Source: UBA8752 sp036159995 | GTDB taxonomy: Bacteria; Bacteroidota; Bacteroidia; Flavobacteriales_D; Sanyastnellaceae | Assembly (NCBI GenBank): GCA_036159995.1 | Contig: JAYYEI010000067.1 | Span: 1-35,709 of the forward strand | DNA: 35,709 nucleotides | Direction of reading: 5' to 3' | Part shown: piece by piece, positions 8,005 to 15,137 of the stretch | Layout of the letters: the number at the start of each line of letters is the position of its first letter | Numbering within the stretch: position 1 is the stretch's first letter | Program-made: the position numbers and the translations under genes | The notes under the pieces: generated by a model | Told to the model about the DNA's origin: nothing | What the model saw: the letters and a program-made list of their open reading frames with translations, nothing else | Database searches by the model: none

Positions 8005-8783
8005 TCCAGGCCTGCCGAGGCAGGTCAATTCAAAATTCTGCCCCACACTTGTGGTGTCAGCGACGACAACCCAACGCTTCGGCTGAGGGTCCTCCTCCAG
8101 GAGGGACGGGCAACCGGATGGCGTCGAAACCGACAGGGCAACCTGAAGGGGAGTGATCGAAAGACCACCTGACCGAAGTCGCGAAGGCGATTTCGAGCCG
8201 TCCTCGGACGAGAAGGCACCCTGAGAATGGGTGGGGCCCGGCGCCCAGAGGGACTTGTCCCGATCCGGAACGAAAGAGGCACCCCCGCCACCGGCTTCGG
8301 CCGGGTTGCTTCGGCAACAAGGCGCCGGCCGCGCGAGCGAACGGCCTCTCCTCGGAGAGTGGACGGTGTTGGAACCGGTTCACCGGAGCCAAACGGAAGG
8401 CCTCCAGCTGACAGGCGACGGAGGCCGGCATTCCCCGCCCCTCGGGACAGGGAGTGTAGCCAACGGAGGAAGGGAACGGCTGCCGCAAGGCAAAGCGTCC
8501 CCGACAGCTTGAGGCGGACAGTTCGCGCTGTTCGTCTGACCCACACGGGTAACCGGGTGGACTGAGACGGCTCCGGTCGTCCGGGTGCTGACGGGATACA
8601 CGCTGGTCATCGACCAAGCCACGACCGACATCCGAAGGTTCGGGGCGCCCGTAGAACGGCGCAGCGCAGGGAACCCCCCCGTTCCCCTGTGAGCAGAACA
8701 CCCTAGGGTGGTTCTTGCCCGGAAGAATCCGCACACGAAGGAAAGGGCCTCGCCCGGACTGGACGGTGCGGATTTCTTTTTTT
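8000..8783 (+). ncRNA. Large highly structured non-coding RNA, family unknown
   Basis: About 780 nt with no convincing protein gene but many strong hairpins, several with rRNA-like tetraloops. Examples: 9-bp stem with GAAG loop (8174-8195); two adjacent 5-bp stems with TTCG loops (8291-8304, 8305-8318); stem with GCGA loop (8330-8339); stem with CTCG loop (8346-8359); nested stem 8369-8392; 7-bp stem 8399-8405/8420-8426; stem 8429-8435/8450-8456; GCAA-loop stem (8481-8492); 10-bp stem 8512-8521/8528-8537; 7-bp stem 8574-8580/8621-8627 enclosing a smaller hairpin (8604-8616); bulged stem 8645-8662; stems 8668-8688 and 8695-8715. An intrinsic terminator ends it. I looked for hallmarks of RNase P RNA, tmRNA, SRP RNA, 6S RNA, rRNA and group I or II introns and found none. 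The 5' end is inferred from the promoter-like element. Confidence 0.72.
8726..8783 (+). terminator. Intrinsic terminator of the structured RNA
   Basis: AATCCGCAC (8726-8734) pairs perfectly with GTGCGGATT (8766-8774), followed by seven T (8777-8783). The loop itself contains a GGGC/GCCC hairpin (8745-8755). The T-run is only on the plus strand, which fixes the direction of the RNA gene. Confidence 0.75.
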
Positions 8784-8832
8784 GCCCTGTTTTGGCCGAA
8801 GCCGCGCGTGAGGAGACGAAAGGAAAGCGGGA

Positions 8833-9711
8833 TCAGTCGAAGACGACGGTACGGTTACCATGGACAAAGACGCGGTCCTCCAGATGCAGGCGGAGTCCGC
8901 GCGCCAGCGCCTCCCGCTCACAAATCCGCCCCTTTCGTCGCAGGTCTGCGGCAGAATCGCGGTGGGAAATCCGGACGACCTCCTGGTCGATGATGGGCCC
9001 CTGATCCAACTCGGGCGTCACGTAGTGACACGTCGCCCCGACCAATTTCACCCCCCGCGCATGCGCCTGCTCGTAGGGCCGGGCGCCCACGAAGGAGGGC
9101 AGGAAACTGTGGTGGATGTTGATCATCCGGCCGCGGTGACCTTCCGCCATCGAATCGGGAATGATCTGCATGAACCGGGCGAGCACGGTCACATCCACAG
9201 ATTCCCGCTGCAGGATGGACTCTACTTCGGCAAAGGCAGCCGCCTTGTCTCCTGTCGGGAATTCCACGTGGTGGAACGGCACCTTAAACCATCCGGCAAA
9301 CTCCTCGATGTGCGGATGGTTGGCAATGACGCCCACGATGTCGCACGGCAGCTCCCCTGTCCGCCAGCGCTGCAGGACCTCCACGAGACAGTGGCTGGCC
9401 TTGGAGGCTAGAAGGGCGACACGCGGTTTGTGATCCGCTCGGCGAACGGTCAGTGCAGCATTGGGCTGCTGCAGAAGGTCGGCCAACCCGGCCGCCAAGC
9501 CGGCCTGAAGGGAGGTGGAGGTCACGGAGCCGGATTCGGTCTCCACCTCATAGCGGACGAAGAACTGATGGGAGGCGGGATCGGTGAACTGGGCCGCCGC
9601 CGTCACATTGGCCCCCTGCTCGGCAAGCAGTCGACTGACTTCGGCTACGATTCCCCGTCGGTCAGGACAGGAGAGGAGGACCCGGAAGCGGTCCGCAGTT
9701 TCATTCGCCAT
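8833..9711 (-). CDS. purU: Formyltetrahydrofolate deformylase
   Basis: Hydrolyses 10-formyl-THF to THF and formate, balancing the one-carbon pool and supplying formate for purine synthesis. The 292 residues match the family length of about 280-290. An N-terminal ACT domain (about 8-85, with CPDRRGIVAEVSRLL) precedes a formyltransferase-fold domain. Seen: the substrate/catalytic Asn-His in VIANHP, the catalytic His region INIHHSFLPSFVGARPY, and the catalytic Asp region TPELDQGPII. The start is ATG at 9711, beginning MANETADRF directly before the ACT domain; it overlaps the upstream cytochrome-like gene by 11 bases, so it is likely the last gene of that operon. Confidence 0.95.
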   Translation of the reverse strand: MANETADRFRVLLSCPDRRGIVAEVSRLLAEQGANVTAAAQFTDPASHQFFVRYEVETESGSVTSTSLQAGLAAGLADLLQQPNAALTVRRADHKPRVALLASKASHCLVEVLQRWRTGELPCDIVGVIANHPHIEEFAGWFKVPFHHVEFPTGDKAAAFAEVESILQRESVDVTVLARFMQIIPDSMAEGHRGRMINIHHSFLPSFVGARPYEQAHARGVKLVGATCHYVTPELDQGPIIDQEVVRISHRDSAADLRRKGRICEREALARGLRLHLEDRVFVHGNRTVVFD

Positions 9712-10144
9712 CGGGAAGGTGTCGTTTGGCAATGCGCTCGAGCGGACCCGGACAAGACCGCATGTGACAGGCTTCGCACCCGCCGACCACGGCGGCGTAT
9801 TTCTCCGCATCGGGCGCGGCATTGAACTCGGACACATGGCGCTCGTAGGCCATGGACAACGCCAGGAAACCGTCCACCAGCATGGTGCTGTCCGTCGGCT
9901 CCAATTCAGTGAACCGGTATTCGGAGAAGCGGGCACCGTTGAGGCTTTCGCCTTCGATCAGGCGTCCCCTGAACTCAAGCAGTTCCGCATCCAAGGCCCG
10001 CATCGACTCCGCCAGCGGCGAACTCGGATTCGGTTGCGCCGGAGCGAGGCGCGGATCGGCAGCCGCCTCTCCCCCGCCGCCACATCGGGCGAAGGCGAAA
10101 ACCACCCCTGTCATCAGGAAGACGAGGACCAATCGCGTACGCAT
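9701..10144 (-). CDS. Exported c-type cytochrome-like protein, C-terminal CxxCH
   Basis: A 147-residue protein starting MRTRLVLVFLMTG, with a hydrophobic signal sequence ending near FARC. Arg before Cys21 makes a true lipobox doubtful. The mature part is helical, and a single heme c motif CEACH (residues 123-127) sits near the C-terminus. That position fits class II cytochromes (c' or c556-like four-helix bundles) better than class I. The partner and electron path are unknown. The ATG shares one base with the stop of the DUF4920 gene (TGATG), and the 3' end overlaps purU by 11 bases. Confidence 0.75.
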   Translation of the reverse strand: MRTRLVLVFLMTGVVFAFARCGGGGEAAADPRLAPAQPNPSSPLAESMRALDAELLEFRGRLIEGESLNGARFSEYRFTELEPTDSTMLVDGFLALSMAYERHVSEFNAAPDAEKYAAVVGGCEACHMRSCPGPLERIAKRHLPDGE

Positions 10145-10650
10145 CAATCCTCGATCAGCACGCCAGTGGCCATGAAGGCCAACTCGTACGCCGGTTCGGT
10201 AATGGCGGCGAGGTCCTCCTCGGACCACCCCGCATCCTGAGCGTAGTGCTGCTGATCCGCGACACTCAGCGTGTCGAAGAAGGCCTCACCCTCCACGATG
10301 GTCCGTTTGCCTTCGGCGCCTTCCGTAGGCACGAAGAATCCGTAATCCTGAAAGCGGACAAAGACCGTGTCCCCACCCGAGGCCACGTTCATCCAGCACC
10401 CCTTCTTGGGGCAGGTGGCGGTGATTTCGCCCTCCAATCGGACTTGGGTGCGGCCATCCGTCAGACTCAGCGCCTTCCGCAGGGCCGGCCCATCGAGTCC
10501 ACCTTCCGTGTCAATCACCTCTCCATAGAAGGTGATATTGTCCTCCGCCGCAGGCGTCGATTCGGAGGTGGAATCATCTCCGGTCGCACACCCAGTCCAT
10601 CCCAGCAGGGCCACCGCAAACGAGGCGGCAAAAAGCGTCTTCATGTCCAT
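10144..10650 (-). CDS. DUF4920-family lipoprotein
   Basis: The motif TCPKKGCWM, followed by a VFVRFQDYGFFVP-type core, is characteristic of DUF4920 proteins, whose function is not known to me. The start at 10650 (MDMKTLF) or 10644 (MKTLF) gives a lipoprotein signal with lipobox WTGC, then a short acidic linker. The two Cys in CPKKGC suggest metal or redox chemistry, but this is inference. It is first in the three-gene minus operon with the cytochrome-like gene and purU. A TATTTTTC -7-like element overlaps its start region without a clear -33 box. Confidence 0.8.
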   Translation of the reverse strand: MDMKTLFAASFAVALLGWTGCATGDDSTSESTPAAEDNITFYGEVIDTEGGLDGPALRKALSLTDGRTQVRLEGEITATCPKKGCWMNVASGGDTVFVRFQDYGFFVPTEGAEGKRTIVEGEAFFDTLSVADQQHYAQDAGWSEEDLAAITEPAYELAFMATGVLIED

Positions 10651-10729
10651 GTCCGAAAAATACAGCCAGACACTGACCACGCGGAACTTCAACGCGAGGG
10701 ATATTCATGCCTCTTCCCGCACACCGCCT

Positions 10730-10748
10730 AAGTGTATTTCGTACACTT
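10730..10748. promoter_or_regulatory. 19-bp perfect inverted repeat upstream of the PUL
   Basis: AAGTGTA (10730-10736), 5 bases TTTCG, TACACTT (10742-10748). It lies 20 bases before the GH3 start codon and between two divergent operons. The right arm overlaps TACACTTG, a -7-like word. A dimeric repressor or activator site for the polysaccharide locus is the simplest reading. No regulator gene is present in the window. Confidence 0.5.
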
Positions 10749-10768
10749 GCAACTTCATTTCAAGCGGC

Positions 10769-13048
10769 ATGACACCCTCGATTCGCCACTCTGTAATGTT
10801 GATGGCCCTTTCCGGCCTGTTCATAGCCGGGTGTACTGTGCCTTCGAACACCGATCCAGTGTCCTCCAAGGACGCCTTCATCGACAGCGTGCTGAGCACG
10901 TTGACCCTCGAGGACAAGGCGGGGGAGATGACCCAGCTGACCCTCGAGACGGTCTGCGTCGGTGAGCCCGGAAAGTTTAAAGAGCCGCATCGACTCGACC
11001 CCGAAAAGTTGGACCACGTCCTCGTGGACCTCCGCGTAGGCAGCATTTTGAACTGTGTTGGACATGCCTACACCCCGGAGAAATGGCACGAGCTCATCGG
11101 CGGCATCCAAAACAAAGCAGCAGAGAAGGCGTCCGGCATCCCCGTCCTGTATGGCATTGATGCCATTCATGGTCCCACATATACCACCGGTGGCGTACTG
11201 GGACCTCAGCAATTCGGACTGGCCGCCACCTGGGATACGGCACTTGTCCGGAAGTTCGCCGAGAACGCAGCCCAGGAGGTCTTGGCTTCCGGCATTCCCT
11301 GGAACTTCTCCCCGGTTCTGGACGTCGCCCGCGACGCCCGTTGGCCCCGATTCTGGGAGACCTTTGGCGAATCCCCGCGGCTGGTTTCCGACATGGGCGT
11401 GGCCATGGTCAGGGGATACCAAGAAGGCCCCTCTCCCATTGCGGCCTGCCTGAAGCACTACATGGGCTACAGCCGTCCGCTGTCCGGCAAGGACCGAACG
11501 CCAGCCTGGATCCCCGAGCGCCAGTTGCGGGAGATCTTCCTCCCGCCGTTCGCCGCAGCCGTGGAAGCCGGCGCCGCCACCGTCATGGTCAACAGCGGCG
11601 AGACCAATGGCATCCCCGTCCACGCAGACCGTCACATCCTCACAGACATCCTTCGAGATGAGCTCGGGTTCGAGGGATTGGTCGTGACCGACTGGGAGGA
11701 CATCCGATACCTCTTCAAACGCCACAAGGTGGCCGCCAACCACAAGGACGCGATCGAGATGGCCATCCATGCCGGCATCGACATGAGCATGGTGCCGACC
11801 GACACACTCTTTCCTGTATTGCTTGCCGAGCTCGTTCGCGAAGGCCGCATCGCCGAATCCCGACTGGATGAGAGCGTCCGCCGCATCCTCGGCGTCAAGT
11901 ATGACCGTGGCCTCTTCGAGACCGGAGGCATGCCCCCTGTCCTCGAGGATTATCCGGACAAAGCCAGCCTCGAAGGCACCGCCGCCCGAGCCGCCCTCGA
12001 GAGCATCACACTGCTCAAGAATGAAGGCCAGCACGCCGTCTACCCGGATCAACCCATTCTCCCCATCGGAGGCGCGGGTCGAATCCTGGTGACCGGTCCC
12101 ACGGCCAACAGCCTGAACGCGTTGAACGGCGGATGGACCGGAACCTGGCAAGGCAAGAACCCGAAGTACAACACACCGGGCCGCCCCACCGCTGTCGAGT
12201 CGATGCGCGAGGTCTTCGGCGCGGACCGCATTGCCCTCGCCGACCTGGACATGGAGTTTGGACAGAGCGACATCGACGCCGTGACACGTTCACTCAATCC
12301 TCGGACCACACAATGTGCCGTGGTGTTCCTCGGCGAGATGCCGTACACGGAATTCAAAGGCAACGTCGAGACCATTGAACTCTTCCAGAACCAGCAGGAC
12401 CTCGTGAAGGCCATCCACGCCACTGGCGTGCCGGTCATTGGGGTCTATGTCGGGGGGCGCCCCCGCACCCACCACAGCATCGAACCGCTGATGGACGCCT
12501 TCGTCATGGCCTACCTGCCCGGAGACTATGGAGCAAGGGCGATTGCCGATGTCTTGAGCGGGGACTTCAATCCCTCTGGCCGTCTGCCCTTCACTTGGCC
12601 GCGCCATCCATCGTCGCACCTCACCCACGACGGCAAGCACACCGAACTCACCGAAGGCGGATTCAACCCCCAGTACACATTCGGTTCCGGCCTGTCCTAC
12701 TCCCCGGTTCAAACGACCAACCTGGACATCCTGACGGGAGAAACAGCCAACATGGGGGACATCGTCACCGTCGAGGTGACGCTGGAGAACACGGGGAACC
12801 GCAGCACCACCGAGACCGTCATCCTCTATTCCCAGGACCACGTCGCCAGCATCACCCCGTCCGTGGACGAGCTTGCTGCCTACAAGCAAGTGGTCGTGCC
12901 CGCCGGTGCAACCACCAAGGTCACCTTGGACGTCAGCACATTGGATCTTGGATTCATAGGCCGGGACAACACCTACATCGTGGAGCCCGGCTCCTTTGGC
13001 CTTCGGGTCCAGGACCAGATTGTCGAGTTTGACTTGATGGCCCCTTGA
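10769..13048 (+). CDS. GH3 family exo-beta-glucosidase, lipoprotein
   Basis: Removes terminal beta-linked glucose from oligosaccharides. With a GH16 in the same operon, beta-1,3-glucan (laminarin) fragments are the likely substrate. The 759 residues show a signal peptide with lipobox FIAGC (Cys22), the GH3 N-terminal domain with KHYMGYS and SGKDR, the nucleophile Asp308 in VVTDWED, the C-terminal GH3 domain (GRPRTHHSIEP, then SGRLPFTWP) and a fibronectin III-like tail from about residue 655. The ATG at 10769 is chosen because it begins the lipoprotein signal; the frame is open further upstream. First gene of the utilisation locus, 47 bases before the next gene. Confidence 0.93.
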   Translation: MTPSIRHSVMLMALSGLFIAGCTVPSNTDPVSSKDAFIDSVLSTLTLEDKAGEMTQLTLETVCVGEPGKFKEPHRLDPEKLDHVLVDLRVGSILNCVGHAYTPEKWHELIGGIQNKAAEKASGIPVLYGIDAIHGPTYTTGGVLGPQQFGLAATWDTALVRKFAENAAQEVLASGIPWNFSPVLDVARDARWPRFWETFGESPRLVSDMGVAMVRGYQEGPSPIAACLKHYMGYSRPLSGKDRTPAWIPERQLREIFLPPFAAAVEAGAATVMVNSGETNGIPVHADRHILTDILRDELGFEGLVVTDWEDIRYLFKRHKVAANHKDAIEMAIHAGIDMSMVPTDTLFPVLLAELVREGRIAESRLDESVRRILGVKYDRGLFETGGMPPVLEDYPDKASLEGTAARAALESITLLKNEGQHAVYPDQPILPIGGAGRILVTGPTANSLNALNGGWTGTWQGKNPKYNTPGRPTAVESMREVFGADRIALADLDMEFGQSDIDAVTRSLNPRTTQCAVVFLGEMPYTEFKGNVETIELFQNQQDLVKAIHATGVPVIGVYVGGRPRTHHSIEPLMDAFVMAYLPGDYGARAIADVLSGDFNPSGRLPFTWPRHPSSHLTHDGKHTELTEGGFNPQYTFGSGLSYSPVQTTNLDILTGETANMGDIVTVEVTLENTGNRSTTETVILYSQDHVASITPSVDELAAYKQVVVPAGATTKVTLDVSTLDLGFIGRDNTYIVEPGSFGLRVQDQIVEFDLMAP

Positions 13049-13095
13049 CAAAGAACTCATCGCACAACAGAACTGAAATCAACACCACAAACCCC

Positions 13096-15117
13096 ATGAA
13101 ACACCTTACCCTTCTGCTGATGGCCTGCTTGGCCATTTTCCAGACGCAGGCCCAGAACGTCAGCGTCACCTTCAACCTGAACATGTCCAGCGTGTCCAAT
13201 CCGGACGTGCCCCACCTCGCCGGCGGCACCGACTTCGGCGTGCCGGGAGACAACCCCATGACCGACGCGGACGGCGACAACGTCTGGACCATTACCGTCG
13301 AGGTCCCCTCCGGATACACCGGGTACTACACGTTCACCAACGGCGCCTGCCCGGACTGGGGGTGCAAGGAGAACATCGCAGGCCAGGACTGTGCCCACCC
13401 AGAGAACTACAATGACCGCCAGCTGGAGAACATCACCGAGAACACGGTGATCAACACCTGCTTCGGCCAGTGCACCACGGACGGCTCCTGCGCCACGGTG
13501 GGCGGCGCCATCCCCGTGACCTTCCAAGTCGACATGTCCAACGAGACCGTCGGCAGCGGCGTGTTCATGAGCGGCACCTTTGACGGCTGGTGCGGTTGCA
13601 CCCCGATGGACGATGCGGACGGCGACGGCGTGTACAGCACGACGATCGACTGCACGCCCGGCGGATTCGAATGGAAGTTCCTGAACGGGGGCTGGGGCGG
13701 CGAAGAGAACTTCGAGCCCGGTGGAGAGTGTACCCTGACCACGGGCGACTTCACCAACCGCTTCCTCCTCATCGACGGCACGGCCCCCATCACCTTGGAT
13801 GCCTACTGCTTCAACAGCTGTGAGGCCTGCGGCGATGGCACTCCGTGCGTCGATTCCCTGCAGATCGACAGCACCATGATGTGCCCGCAGATCTACGCTC
13901 CCGTGTGCGGCTGCAACGGCGTCACCTACGGCAACGACTGCGAAGCCCAATTCTTCGGTGGCGTGACCTCCTGGACTGAAGGCGAGTGCTCCACCTCCTC
14001 CATGGTGACCTTCAAGGTCGACATGAGCCAGCAGGACGTTGCCGGCCCGATCTACGTGACGGGCAACAGCGTCGACGGCTGGTGTGGCACCTGCGTCGAG
14101 ATGCTCGACGGAGACGGCGACAACGTCTTCGAAGCCACCGTGGAGCTCGACTCCGGTGACCACGAATACAAGTTCAACAACGGCGGCTGGGACGGCACCG
14201 AGAACCTCAACGAGGGAGACAGCCTGTGCACCCTGACGACCATCGACGGCGAGAACACCTTCGTGAACCGCTTCCTGAGCATCCTCCCAGGTGCTGGCGA
14301 CGTGGTGCTCGACGCGGTCTGCTTCAACAGCTGTGACCTCTGCGCCGACATCCCCTGCATCGACACGGCCATGATCGACTCCACGATGATGTGCCTCGAG
14401 GTCTTCGAGCCGGTGTGCGGCTGTGACGGCGTCACCTACGACAACGAGTGCGTCGCCCAGTTCTACAACGGCGTGACCTCCTGGACGGCTGGAGCCTGCG
14501 TGTTCCCGACCCCGGTGACCTTCAACGTCGACATGAGCGAGCAGACCGTCTCCGGTGCCGTGTACATCTCCGGTGCCACGATCGACGGCTGGGCCGGTTC
14601 CCAAGTGGAGATGACCGACCCCGATGGGGACAACGTCTACTCCGTGACCCTCGAACTCGACCAGGGCGACCACGAGTACAAGTACATGATCGGCAGCTGG
14701 GACACCAGCGAGAACCTCGATGAAACCGAGGATGCCGCCTGCACCATCACGAGCGGTGGATTCACCAACCGCCTGGTGACCATCACCTCCGAGGAGGCCA
14801 TGGACCTCGATGTGGTCTGCTACGAGTCCTGTGACGCCTGTGCCACCATCGGTGTCGACGAGGCCAACCCCGTCGCCTTCCGGGTCTTCCCGACCGTCAC
14901 CGACGGCGTCCTGACCGTGGCCTTCCCGGCCGCCCTCGAGGCCGGCGCCAACCTGGTGGTCCGCGACCTCTCCGGCCGCATGGTCCGCACCGAGAACCTC
15001 GGCGCCGGCACCGTCCAGACCATCGTTGACCTCGGTCAGCAAGCCAATGGCTTCTACATCATCCGCGTCGAGAACGGCGTGTACACGGCCACCGAAACGG
15101 TGATCGTCCAACACTGA
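13096..15117 (+). CDS. T9SS-secreted protein with four carbohydrate-binding-like repeats and two Kazal-like modules
   Basis: The 673-residue protein has a signal peptide (MKHLTLLLMACLAIFQTQAQ). Four related beta-sandwich-like repeats begin near residues 22, 140, 303 and 473. Each opens with VTF-V/L-DM/NM and contains the DADGDGVY-type acidic loop and an EYKF/EWKF strand, as in modules accompanying Bacteroidota laminarinases. Cys-rich Kazal-like modules (APVCGCNGVTYGNDC near 262-298; EPVCGCDGVTYDNEC near 432-468) sit between repeats 2/3 and 3/4. The last 85 or so residues are a type A sorting domain (FRVFPTVTDG, VRDLSGRMV, GFYIIRV) for secretion and anchoring by the type IX system. No catalytic domain is seen. 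Probably a glycan-binding surface protein; the Kazal part could be structural or a protease inhibitor. Confidence 0.88.
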   Translation: MKHLTLLLMACLAIFQTQAQNVSVTFNLNMSSVSNPDVPHLAGGTDFGVPGDNPMTDADGDNVWTITVEVPSGYTGYYTFTNGACPDWGCKENIAGQDCAHPENYNDRQLENITENTVINTCFGQCTTDGSCATVGGAIPVTFQVDMSNETVGSGVFMSGTFDGWCGCTPMDDADGDGVYSTTIDCTPGGFEWKFLNGGWGGEENFEPGGECTLTTGDFTNRFLLIDGTAPITLDAYCFNSCEACGDGTPCVDSLQIDSTMMCPQIYAPVCGCNGVTYGNDCEAQFFGGVTSWTEGECSTSSMVTFKVDMSQQDVAGPIYVTGNSVDGWCGTCVEMLDGDGDNVFEATVELDSGDHEYKFNNGGWDGTENLNEGDSLCTLTTIDGENTFVNRFLSILPGAGDVVLDAVCFNSCDLCADIPCIDTAMIDSTMMCLEVFEPVCGCDGVTYDNECVAQFYNGVTSWTAGACVFPTPVTFNVDMSEQTVSGAVYISGATIDGWAGSQVEMTDPDGDNVYSVTLELDQGDHEYKYMIGSWDTSENLDETEDAACTITSGGFTNRLVTITSEEAMDLDVVCYESCDACATIGVDEANPVAFRVFPTVTDGVLTVAFPAALEAGANLVVRDLSGRMVRTENLGAGTVQTIVDLGQQANGFYIIRVENGVYTATETVIVQH

Positions 15118-15137
15118 TTTTCCCCATCCACCACACC

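Noticed and set aside
7861..8060. Series of short palindromes as a CRISPR or repeat array
   Set aside because: The palindromes differ in sequence and spacing; there is no repeated unit.
8025..8734. Overlapping minus-strand open frames (173 and 225 codons) in the RNA region
   Set aside because: Arg/Pro/Ser-rich low-complexity translations with no family resemblance. The dense hairpins and plus-strand terminator explain the sequence better as RNA.
8726..8775. GTGCGGATT as a possible group II intron 5' end
   Set aside because: It is one arm of the terminator stem. No domain V-like hairpin or intron-encoded protein was found.
13500..14800. DNA-level tandem repeats in the T9SS protein gene as a recombination array
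   Set aside because: The similarity is between protein modules; at the DNA level the copies are diverged, so this is domain duplication and not a recent repeat.
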